DNA of 64,000 nt, taken from assembly GCA_018649625.1 (NCBI GenBank), contig JABIHN010000016.1:1-64000 (forward strand), written 5' to 3'. A program made the translations under genes and the position numbers. The notes under the pieces were generated by a model, which saw only the letters and a program-made list of their open reading frames with translations, did not search any database and was not told the origin of the DNA. Source of the stretch: Fidelibacterota bacterium (lineage in GTDB: Bacteria > Fidelibacterota > Marinisomatia > Marinisomatales > UBA1611). Shown here piece by piece: positions 56,874 to 64,000 of the stretch (positions are counted from its first letter, which is position 1; every line of letters starts with the position of its first letter).

Positions 56874-57278
56874 ATGGAACAAAAAATTAGAATTATTATG
56901 GCGAAGCCCGGATTAGATGGCCATGACCGCGGAATTAAGGTTTTAGCTGCTGCTTACCGTGATGCCGGAATGGAAGTTATTTATCTTGGACTACGTCAAA
57001 CACCGGAAATGATAGTGTCTGCAGCTCAACAAGAAGATGCCGATGTTATTGCTCTTTCTAGTTTAAACAATGCTCATAATACTATTTTTCGCAATGTACT
57101 CAGCCTTATGAAAGAGAAAGGCTTAAATGATGTTCTTTTAGTCGGTGGGGGGATTATTCCTAAAAAGGATGTGGAAGATTTAGAAAATGAAGGTGTGGGA
57201 AAATTATTTGGTCCCGGAACTCCAGTTCAGCAGACGGTGGATTTTATAACTCAATGGGTTAATACCAATAGAAGATAG
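56874..57278 (+). CDS. Cobalamin-binding subunit, methylmalonyl-CoA mutase-like
   Basis: 134 residues from the ATG at 56874; a GTG nine codons earlier (56847) is possible but gives a non-family N-terminus. The B12-binding motif is 'KPGLDGHDRGIKVLA' (DxHxxG), with 'ISLSSLNNAHNT'-like and 'LLVGGGIIPKKD' downstream (SxL and GG). It is the small stand-alone subunit of MCM-type mutases, in which the catalytic barrel is a separate protein. No barrel gene or cobalamin riboswitch is near. It may serve methylmalonyl-CoA or another acyl-CoA mutase encoded elsewhere. The TPR gene follows after five bases. Confidence 0.85.
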   Translation: MEQKIRIIMAKPGLDGHDRGIKVLAAAYRDAGMEVIYLGLRQTPEMIVSAAQQEDADVIALSSLNNAHNTIFRNVLSLMKEKGLNDVLLVGGGIIPKKDVEDLENEGVGKLFGPGTPVQQTVDFITQWVNTNRR

Positions 57279-57283
57279 GTAGA

Positions 57284-58000
57284 GTGGATTTAAATAATCA
57301 AATTGAATTAGAATTGTATTTTGCCGATCATTTTGATACAATTCTGTTTCCTGTATTGGCAGATATTTATTTAGAGCAAAATGATTTTAAGCGTGCGCGT
57401 AAAGTTTGCGAAATTGGTTTAGGATATCATAAAAATGACCCATCGGGTCGATTTATACTGGCGCGACTCGAAAAAGCTGAAGGCAATTTAAAAGAAGTAG
57501 AGAATGAATTAGAACGTGTTTTATTGTATTCTGATGACCATCTCGCCGCCGCATTAATGTTATGTGAAATACAAACAGTTTTGGGTCGAGCATCAAGCCG
57601 TTTGTTAAAAACTTGGAAACATGTTCTCGCAATTGACCCCAATAATAAAACAGCACAAGACTTCATTAAAAAAGTTGAATGGGGAAATGAAAAAGCTGCA
57701 CAGAAAAAAATCCTATCCCCTAAAAAAGAAATTAAAAATACAGTTGTTCACAAAAATGCAATCGCTCCTCCAAAAATAAAAATAACGCCTGAGCCTCTTT
57801 TAGATCACCCTACAGAACCATTAAAAGTAAGTTCACGTTTAGCGACATTCACGTTAGTTGCAGTTCTTAAAAACCAAGGATTGTTTGACCAAGCATTGGA
57901 AGTATTAGATGCCTTGGAAGAGAAAGGGCAAAACCTCAAGTCCATTGCACTTGAGCGGGAAACGATTCAAACATTAATAAAAAATATACATAAGAGTTAA
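57284..58000 (+). CDS. TPR-repeat protein
   Basis: 238 residues from a GTG start with AGGT just upstream. The first 130 residues are TPR helical pairs ('YLEQNDFKRARKVCEIGLGY', 'PSGRFILARLEKAEGNLKEV'). A linker with many Lys and Pro follows (about 150-185), and a final helical pair at about 190-235 ('VAVLKNQGLFDQALEVLDAL'). There is no signal peptide, so it should be cytoplasmic. TPRs hold protein partners; the partner is not known. It is packed between the B12-binding gene and the aminopeptidase gene, nine bases apart. Confidence 0.7.
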   Translation: MDLNNQIELELYFADHFDTILFPVLADIYLEQNDFKRARKVCEIGLGYHKNDPSGRFILARLEKAEGNLKEVENELERVLLYSDDHLAAALMLCEIQTVLGRASSRLLKTWKHVLAIDPNNKTAQDFIKKVEWGNEKAAQKKILSPKKEIKNTVVHKNAIAPPKIKITPEPLLDHPTEPLKVSSRLATFTLVAVLKNQGLFDQALEVLDALEEKGQNLKSIALERETIQTLIKNIHKS

Positions 58001-58009
58001 TTAAAAAAT

Positions 58010-59092
58010 ATGAGCAATTCAATTTATTCAAAACGTCAAGAGAATCTAAGTAATGTGTTAGCCAAAAAAGGGTTAGATGGAATCTTAATCACTAATTTGA
58101 CAAATATTCGATATATTTCAGGATTTACGGGTTCTGCTGCATCTTGTTTAGTGACGCCAGAAGGTAAATATTTTATTACTGATGGTCGCTATATTGAGCA
58201 GTCAAAAGAACAAGTAAAAGGATTTGAAAGATTTATTGATATGAGTTCACACTTTGCTCAGATAAAAAATAATAAATTAAATCCAAACGGATTCAAATTA
58301 GCTTTTGAGGGCGACCATATGAGTTTTGCCCAATATAAGAGAATGACCGCAGCATTCCCCAATACAAAATGGGAAAACTCATCTATGATTTTGGAAAATT
58401 TGGCTGCTGTAAAAGATCAATCGGAATTAGATTATCTCCGTATAGCTGTAGAAGTAACTGATAAAGTATATGAAGAAATTTTGCCCATGCTTCGTCCAGG
58501 TTTTACCGAAAAACAGGTTGCGAATGCAATGGTTTCAAAATACCGTGAGTATGCAGAAGGCGAAGCCTATTCTCCCATTGTTGCTACGGGTCCCAATGGT
58601 GCATTGCCACATGCAATTCCAACAGATAGAGAATTCAAAAAAGGGGATTTTATTGTCATTGATGCCGCCGCAAAATATGGCGGATATCATGCAGATATGA
58701 CTCGAACGCCTGTTGTCGGTGAAGCTTCTGAAAAACATAAAGAAGTTTATAGTATTGTCAAAGAAGCCCAGAAACGTGGGTGTGACACGGCTAAGGCTGG
58801 TGTTGCTTGCAGTGTTGTGGATGCATCTACGCGGGATTATATAAAAGAGATGGGTTATAGTGAATATTACACTCATGGAACCGGACATGGTCTTGGGTTA
58901 GAAATTCACACATCACCACGGTTTAATCCGGAAAGTAAAGATATCCTAGCAGTGAATAATGTGATGACAATTGAACCTGGAATTTATATTGCAGGTTGGG
59001 GTGGAGTTCGGATAGAGGATGATGTCATTATTAATGAAAACGATTGTGAAATATTAAATAAAACCACTAAAGAATTGGTCATCCTGAATTAA
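58010..59092 (+). CDS. Xaa-Pro aminopeptidase/dipeptidase (M24)
   Basis: 360 residues. N-terminal creatinase-like domain to about 130, then the pita-bread fold. The metal ligands are in 'VIDAAAKYGGYHADMTRTP' (D, D), 'THGTGHGLGLEIHTSPRF' (H) and 'MTIEPGIYIAGWGGVRIEDD' (E, E). It removes N-terminal residues before proline or splits X-Pro dipeptides, recycling peptides in the cytoplasm. The length and N-domain suggest PepQ or short PepP; which cannot be fixed here. Confidence 0.9.
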   Translation: MSNSIYSKRQENLSNVLAKKGLDGILITNLTNIRYISGFTGSAASCLVTPEGKYFITDGRYIEQSKEQVKGFERFIDMSSHFAQIKNNKLNPNGFKLAFEGDHMSFAQYKRMTAAFPNTKWENSSMILENLAAVKDQSELDYLRIAVEVTDKVYEEILPMLRPGFTEKQVANAMVSKYREYAEGEAYSPIVATGPNGALPHAIPTDREFKKGDFIVIDAAAKYGGYHADMTRTPVVGEASEKHKEVYSIVKEAQKRGCDTAKAGVACSVVDASTRDYIKEMGYSEYYTHGTGHGLGLEIHTSPRFNPESKDILAVNNVMTIEPGIYIAGWGGVRIEDDVIINENDCEILNKTTKELVILN

Positions 59093-59168
59093 TATATTTC
59101 CCTGCCCAATATATAATGAGTGATTAATAATTAGCTCATCATTCTCAGCGCTCTTTTCTTTCTAAAAC

Positions 59169-59903
59169 ATGATTGATATTTACACAAAACCCAAACTCTA
59201 TGATGCTATTCATCAAAATTATAGTTGGGATAAAGATTTAATTACTTTATTGGCAAAAGATATTGGAGGTCCTGTTTTAGAATTAGCAGCAGGAACAGGT
59301 AGACTTACTTCTTTATTTTTAGATCTTGGACTTGAGTATACAGGCATTGATTTAAGTTCTGAGTTTTTATCTGTAGCCAATAAAAAGTATGGGAATCATG
59401 CAACTTTTATTCAAGGTGATATGTGTCAATTTGAGTTGAAAAAACAGTTCAAATTTATATTTATTGGATTTAATTCTTTTCTCCACAACCTAACAGATGA
59501 TGATGCCAGACAATGTCTTCAATCCATTCAGAATCATTTAATGAATGATGGTACATTTTTAGTTTCTATTTTTAAACCGGATCCATCATTTTTATATCGT
59601 GAAAAAGGGAAGCTTTATCCAGCTACGTCATTATTTGATTTTGAAGGTAAACAATGCAGGATTATGGAAACAAATGATTTTAATGATGAAACACACGTGA
59701 ATCACTTAACCTGGCGCTTAGAACGAGATGGAAATCTGGAGACTGAAGAATACCAATTTAAGATGCGAATGTTTTATCCGCATGTTATGGATATTTTATT
59801 GAGTGATTCGGGGCTAAGAATCAAAGAAAAAATGGGCGATTATGATGGCTCACCCATGGATGAAGAAAGTGGGATGCAAATTTATGTCTGTGAAAAAACC
59901 TAA
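59169..59903 (+). CDS. Class I SAM-dependent methyltransferase
   Basis: 244 residues. Motif I is 'GPVLELAAGTGRLTSLFLD', motif II 'YTGIDLSSEFLSVANK' and motif III 'ATFIQGDMCQFEL', then 'FIGFNSFLHNLTDDDARQCL'. These are the SAM pocket of the Rossmann-fold methyltransferases. The substrate is not known. Its 3' end overlaps the AlkA-like gene by 20 bases, so the two are coupled; a DNA link is possible but not shown. Confidence 0.85.
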   Translation: MIDIYTKPKLYDAIHQNYSWDKDLITLLAKDIGGPVLELAAGTGRLTSLFLDLGLEYTGIDLSSEFLSVANKKYGNHATFIQGDMCQFELKKQFKFIFIGFNSFLHNLTDDDARQCLQSIQNHLMNDGTFLVSIFKPDPSFLYREKGKLYPATSLFDFEGKQCRIMETNDFNDETHVNHLTWRLERDGNLETEEYQFKMRMFYPHVMDILLSDSGLRIKEKMGDYDGSPMDEESGMQIYVCEKT

Positions 59904-60522
59904 AAAATTATCGATTCAAAAAGCAGTTTCTGCTTTAAAAATATTAGATCCTGAATTGGTAACCCTTTTGGATGCATTTAAGATAGATGATTTATATCCA
60001 GAAACGGATTATTTTAAATCTTTAACTCGCGCAATTATTTATCAGCAATTAAGCGGTAAAGCAGCTAAAACGATTTCAGATAGATTTGTTGCACTTTACT
60101 CAGGGAAAGATTATCCGTCTCCAAATGATGTATTAAATACCGAGCATAAAATTTTACGGTCAGTAGGGCTTTCAAATGCCAAAGCAAATTATATAAAAAA
60201 TATTTCTCAAGCTTTTTTAGATGGAACTGTTGATTATAAAAATTTAGATAACCTTTCTGATGAAGAAATCATGGAACAACTCCTTACCATCAAAGGTGTG
60301 GGACCTTGGACTGCACAAATGTTTCTTATGTTTACCTTAAATCGACCAGATGTTTTTCCGATTGGCGACTTAGGTGTTCAAAAAGGGTTTCAACAGTATT
60401 TTAAATTAAACAAATTACCAACACCAAAAGAAATGAATCAAAGAGCCAAACAGTGGAAACCATTTCGAACTGTAGTGTCCTTTTATTTCTGGAAAGTAGT
60501 GGATGGCCCATTTGAGTGGTGA
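59884..60522 (+). CDS. DNA-3-methyladenine glycosylase, AlkA-like
   Basis: 212 residues from the ATG at 59884, chosen because it starts a clean N-terminus (MSVKKPKKLS); an upstream in-frame start would lie deeper in the methyltransferase gene. HhH-GPD fold: 'AIIYQQLSGKAAKTISDRFV', the hairpin 'QLLTIKGVGPWTAQMFLMF' and the catalytic aspartate in 'PIGDLGVQKGF'. It removes alkylated purines from DNA. The shorter length lacks the extra N-domain of E. coli AlkA, as in many archaeal and Gram-positive forms. Together with the AlkD-like protein at 30 kb there are two alkyl-base repair enzymes in the window. Confidence 0.88.
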   Translation: MSVKKPKKLSIQKAVSALKILDPELVTLLDAFKIDDLYPETDYFKSLTRAIIYQQLSGKAAKTISDRFVALYSGKDYPSPNDVLNTEHKILRSVGLSNAKANYIKNISQAFLDGTVDYKNLDNLSDEEIMEQLLTIKGVGPWTAQMFLMFTLNRPDVFPIGDLGVQKGFQQYFKLNKLPTPKEMNQRAKQWKPFRTVVSFYFWKVVDGPFEW

Positions 60523-60523
60523 A

Positions 60524-61150
60524 ATGATAAAAACTATATTTTTTGATATTGGTGGTGTTTTGATAAATATTCACCCTGAAAAAACATTCCAATATTTAAG
60601 CGATTGCACAGATATATCGGTAGAAGAAATTCGGGATCGATTTCCTGTGATTGCCCATGATGAATATGAAAAGGGTAATCTCACAAATACAGAATGGTAT
60701 TTAGCTGTTAAAGATTCATTACCTCAACCTTGTTGCCTGAAAGAAGTAGATTTTTGGCGTGCCTGGAAATTGCTATTGGGAGAAGAAAAAGAGACAGTAA
60801 AACTTCTTAGAAAATTAAGAGAGACCTATTCTATTTGGTTATTATCTAACACCAATCCACAACATATTCGAGATGAGATTGAACAGCGCTACACATTTCC
60901 ACAGTTAGTTCATGGAACAGTATATTCATTTGATGTAGGATTACGAAAACCCGATAAAGAGATTTATATTACTGCAGCCCAGTTAGCTGATACATGCCCT
61001 AAAGACTCAATTTTTATTGACGATTTGGAAGAGAATATACATTCAGCAATCAAAGAAGGTTTTACAGGCATCCATTTTAAAACCATTGAACAATTAGAAA
61101 TAGATTTGGAAATGCTGGGGCTTTTCCAAAAAGAAAAGGAATCCCTATGA
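60524..61150 (+). CDS. HAD-superfamily phosphatase
   Basis: 208 residues from the ATG at 60524; an in-frame ATG seven codons upstream would overlap the AlkA-like gene. Motif I 'FFDIGGVLINIH' (DxG in place of the usual DxD), motif II 'LLSNTNPQH', motif III with the Lys in 'DVGLRKPDKEIY', and motif IV 'IFIDDLEENI' make a HAD class IA phosphatase of the small-cap kind. The second Asp of motif I is Gly, which may change the general acid. The substrate is a small phosphate ester of unknown type. Its stop overlaps the start of the last gene. Confidence 0.85.
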   Translation: MIKTIFFDIGGVLINIHPEKTFQYLSDCTDISVEEIRDRFPVIAHDEYEKGNLTNTEWYLAVKDSLPQPCCLKEVDFWRAWKLLLGEEKETVKLLRKLRETYSIWLLSNTNPQHIRDEIEQRYTFPQLVHGTVYSFDVGLRKPDKEIYITAAQLADTCPKDSIFIDDLEENIHSAIKEGFTGIHFKTIEQLEIDLEMLGLFQKEKESL

Positions 61151-64000
61151 AATATTTTTTCACCAGTCTTATATTGACCATTAGTTTACTTCATGCCACT
61201 GGTGCCTGGATGATGAGTGGTAGATCACATCCTGAACTTAAATGGCACACCATGGAAACAGATCATTTTGATATTCATTACCACGAAAGCATTCGTGAAA
61301 TTGCAGTACAGGGCGCATCCATAGCAGAACAAGTTCGCCCAATGCTTATGAAGCAAATGGGGCTAGATACGCTTCCTCGTCTCGATATTGTATTTACATC
61401 AGAAGATGAAATATTGAATGGTTTTGCAATGCCAAGTAATCATACTGTGATTTGGGTTGATCAAAATGATGCCGCTCTTTGGGTTGGTGATGAAAAATGG
61501 CTTCGAACCGTTTTAGCCCATGAACTCCAACATTTAGTTTATTTTAATACAATTAAGACGTGGTTACCAGACCCGATGAATAGTATGGTAGCAGGAGTTC
61601 CTGGTTGGATTGTGGAAGGGATTGCTGAATACTATACTGAAAAATGGCGACCTTTTCGTTATGACATTTCTCATAAAGGCCATGTTATAAAAAACACAGT
61701 ACATAAAATTCAAGATCCTCATAATGATGGGTTTTCTAAAAGTCTTTATCTAGCAGATCGCTTTGGAGATTCAACAATTGTTAAAATTTTAAGTCATAGA
61801 AATAAAGCCGGATTATTAGACTTTAAGGAATCATTTAAAAAGCACACAGGCATAAAACTGAAACAATTCAATGAAGATTGGCGTCGCCACATGAATACGT
61901 TTTTTTTTGGTCAACGAGCTCAGAAAGAGCGAGTTGAAGATGTGGGGAAAGTTCATAAGCTTCCATTGAAACGAATGGCCGCTTTTGATTATTTTACTGA
62001 TACGTTACGGGTGGCAATGATTGGTCAATTATCAAAAGGTCAAGGTGATTTATCTTTAGTGGTTGCAACGCGAGATACAGCCAAAGAAAGAAAAGAACGG
62101 AAAGGGCGGATTAAAAAAGCTGAAAAAAAAGGTAAGAAGCCTAAAAAGGTTAAACCCAAATGGAAGATTAAGGAATATGATCATGGTGTATTCGGTGAAC
62201 TAATTCAAAACCTAGATGTATCTCCAGATGGAAAATCCATTGTATATCCAAAATATCGTTATGGTAAAAATCAATCCATTCTCTTTGATATTTGGAAATT
62301 GGATATAGACTCCAATAAAAAAACAATACTCACATCATCTATGCGAGCCAATCATCCTAAGTTTTCTCCTGATGGAAATAAGATTGTTTTTGTAGCCCAT
62401 GAAAATTCTACGACCCAACTTTATACCATGAACTCTGATGGAACCGATATAACGTCCTTAACGATGAATGAAGGTGATACTCAGGTCATTACGCCTATGT
62501 GGAGCCCAAATGGAAAATCGATCGCATTCGCACAATCCGACCCTGACGGTTTGATGGATTTGCATATTATTGATTTAAAAAATGGGCGAGTGAAGCAAAT
62601 AATAGAAAGCAATGAAGGAGATTATTCTCCAATTTGGCATCCTGATGGCGAAAATATATCCTATACTGGGCTTTATGATTATACACCTAATCTTTTTACC
62701 TATAATATTAAAACAGGTGAAACCATCCAAAACACAGATATTGGAGATATAATCGTAGGATCACATTGGAATTACGAATCATCATCTATCACTGCTATGA
62801 CTTTAAAGACTGTCGATTCATCTAGAGTGGTTGATATTGATCCATCCAGAATTGCTAATAAAGTTGATCTAAAAATGAACCCGGCATTTTCTTCATGGCG
62901 AACCAAGGCTCCAGATAATCCTTTGGAAAATATTAACCCTAAATTAGATGTAACAATCAATCAAGAAATACCTTACAAGTTTTATAAACATATTTCCCAT
63001 TTAGGAACATTAGTATTGCCCGATGATGAGAGTCTTTTTTTAAATACAGCTTTTACAGACGGGATGGGGCGCCATTTAATTACCGGACTTTACTATACTG
63101 ATTTTGATTCAGTCCATGCTTCAATGTTTCAATATTTAAATAATACAGGATTTCCCTTGGGTGGTTCGTGGGGAATAAATTATTACAAAGATTTCTTTTT
63201 TACATTTCAATTTTATAATCGTAATCAAATACCACTCCTAGAGTTATTTAATGGTGCATCTCTATGGTGGAAAATGCCTTATAACTTTGGAAAGTCTAGA
63301 AATGCGAATCATTCCATTGGTTTTGCATTGGGCTTAATGGATAGAATCGCGACAGATTTTACTGATTCTTTAGATGTATTCCTTCTTCCTGAAAGCGGAA
63401 AGGAAGGGAAAATATCCTTAAATTATTCTTTCAAAAATCAAAGAAATCATAAACGAAATATGTTCGCTCCAAATCAAGGATTTGGCTTGAGCATAAATCA
63501 TGATATTGTAACAACAGTGATTTGGGGTAATAAGGATTACAATAAAACTAATTTAGATATATTTACGAATCAGAAGACGGGCCCATTATCATTTTATATT
63601 AGAGGTCGGTATGAAAAATTAACAGGGAAACCATTTTCACAAGATCAATTGGGAATCTTTGATATTCCAAACTATTATATTGCAGGTTCATTTACACCTG
63701 GAAGAGAATACATGAGTCCACGAGGGTTCTCAGGAGCTAGAAAGGGTGATCAAGCATTTATGGGAACCGTTGAACTTAGAGCGCCCGTAGCACCCATTGA
63801 TGTTGTGGATTTATTGAAAATTTTTCAATTGGGATATCCGACTATTGCACTGATTTCTGATTTTGGAAATGCCTGGGATGAAGGTGATAATAAACAGAAA
63901 ATGATTTTTACAACGGGTGCGGAATTCAGATTTGCATTATCATTGGCAAAATCACCTTTATTTATTTTTAGTTTTGGGTGGGCTCAGACACCAGTTGAGT
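61147..64000 (+). CDS. Zinc peptidase / TolB propeller / Omp85 barrel fusion, 3' truncated
   Basis: The frame runs from the ATG at 61147 to the window end, about 951 codons, with no stop. A signal peptide (MKYFFTSLILTISLLHATG) leads into a gluzincin peptidase domain: HELQH at residues 125-129 and the next Glu at 157 in 'WIVEGIAEYYTE'. Residues about 290-590 carry TolB-like (PD40) blades: 'VSPDGKSIVYPKYR', 'FSPDGNKIVFVAHENS', 'WSPNGKSIAFAQSDPD', 'WHPDGENISYTG'. From about 620 onward the pattern is of a BamA/D15-like outer-membrane barrel ('PRGFSGARKGDQAFMGTVEL' near the end is the VRGF-like loop). It starts on the HAD phosphatase stop (ATGA). Confidence 0.8.
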   Translation, partial: MKYFFTSLILTISLLHATGAWMMSGRSHPELKWHTMETDHFDIHYHESIREIAVQGASIAEQVRPMLMKQMGLDTLPRLDIVFTSEDEILNGFAMPSNHTVIWVDQNDAALWVGDEKWLRTVLAHELQHLVYFNTIKTWLPDPMNSMVAGVPGWIVEGIAEYYTEKWRPFRYDISHKGHVIKNTVHKIQDPHNDGFSKSLYLADRFGDSTIVKILSHRNKAGLLDFKESFKKHTGIKLKQFNEDWRRHMNTFFFGQRAQKERVEDVGKVHKLPLKRMAAFDYFTDTLRVAMIGQLSKGQGDLSLVVATRDTAKERKERKGRIKKAEKKGKKPKKVKPKWKIKEYDHGVFGELIQNLDVSPDGKSIVYPKYRYGKNQSILFDIWKLDIDSNKKTILTSSMRANHPKFSPDGNKIVFVAHENSTTQLYTMNSDGTDITSLTMNEGDTQVITPMWSPNGKSIAFAQSDPDGLMDLHIIDLKNGRVKQIIESNEGDYSPIWHPDGENISYTGLYDYTPNLFTYNIKTGETIQNTDIGDIIVGSHWNYESSSITAMTLKTVDSSRVVDIDPSRIANKVDLKMNPAFSSWRTKAPDNPLENINPKLDVTINQEIPYKFYKHISHLGTLVLPDDESLFLNTAFTDGMGRHLITGLYYTDFDSVHASMFQYLNNTGFPLGGSWGINYYKDFFFTFQFYNRNQIPLLELFNGASLWWKMPYNFGKSRNANHSIGFALGLMDRIATDFTDSLDVFLLPESGKEGKISLNYSFKNQRNHKRNMFAPNQGFGLSINHDIVTTVIWGNKDYNKTNLDIFTNQKTGPLSFYIRGRYEKLTGKPFSQDQLGIFDIPNYYIAGSFTPGREYMSPRGFSGARKGDQAFMGTVELRAPVAPIDVVDLLKIFQLGYPTIALISDFGNAWDEGDNKQKMIFTTGAEFRFALSLAKSPLFIFSFGWAQTPVE

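Noticed and set aside
59100..59168. ATGAG...CTCAT inverted repeat before the methyltransferase gene
   Set aside because: Only 5 bp with a 14-base loop in AT-rich DNA; too weak to call.
30166..60522. Idea that AlkD-like and AlkA-like genes form an alkylation-response regulon
   Set aside because: They are 29 kb apart on opposite strands with no shared regulatory motif that I can see.

Overview
This 64 kb window is a dense, AT-rich bacterial chromosome segment with about 61 genes and no gene-free stretch longer than about 300 bases. I see no phage, insertion sequence, CRISPR array or rRNA. The organism is a Gram-negative, two-membrane bacterium: it has lipid A genes (lpxB, lpxK), an ExbB/ExbD/TonB system and several outer-membrane barrels. 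Type IX secretion C-terminal sorting domains, a PorV/PorQ-like barrel, a b558-type succinate dehydrogenase and many FG-GAP/Ig-like surface proteins point to the Fibrobacteres-Chlorobi-Bacteroidetes (FCB) side of the tree. My best guess is marine Neomarinimicrobiota (SAR406), but that is inference from gene content, not a database match.

Layout. 1-2.7 kb: the end of a glutamate-cysteine ligase, a ThrB-like kinase and a YwaF-type membrane protein. 2.8-6.2 kb: the sdhCAB operon, preceded by a perfect 20-bp palindrome and closed by a terminator it shares with the convergent tonB operon. 6.2-10.9 kb (minus): exbB-exbD-exbD-tonB, a C-terminal processing protease and an outer-membrane protein. 11.1-17.6 kb: two very large secreted proteins with related N-termini; the second carries FG-GAP-like repeats, about seven Ig-like repeats and a hydrophobic C-terminus. 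17.6-22.1 kb (minus): a lipid A / envelope lipid operon (Gfo/Idh oxidoreductase, ICMT-like methyltransferase, lpxB, DUF374 acyltransferase, lpxK). 22.4-31.4 kb: an acidic-tailed membrane protein, ychF, fabA with a divergent enoyl-ACP-reductase-like SDR, a PAP2 phosphatase, a TPR lipoprotein, two transporters, a PDZ protein, an AlkD-like protein and YqgE.

31.6-52.7 kb is a long plus-strand run of housekeeping genes: uvrA, ruvB-queA, ispD-ispF, ispE, tRNA-Gln, prs, L25, pth, a membrane pyrophosphatase, S6-S18-L9 and priA. A three-gene exported cassette (two paralogous lipoproteins flanking a type IX cargo) sits between ispF and ispE. After priA come a PorV/PorQ-like barrel, a lipase closely resembling Bacillus/Geobacillus family I.5 lipases, and a UbiA-family prenyltransferase. 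52.7-64 kb: dnaE, dtd, a stand-alone B12-binding subunit, a TPR protein, an aminopeptidase P-like enzyme, a methyltransferase, an AlkA-like glycosylase and a HAD phosphatase. The last gene, cut by the window end, joins a zinc peptidase, a TolB-like propeller and an Omp85-like barrel.

The best leads are that last fusion protein, the 11.1-17.6 kb surface-protein pair, the cassette inside the isoprenoid gene run, the lipase with its barrel neighbour, and a fossil type IX sorting domain between dtd and the B12-binding gene.
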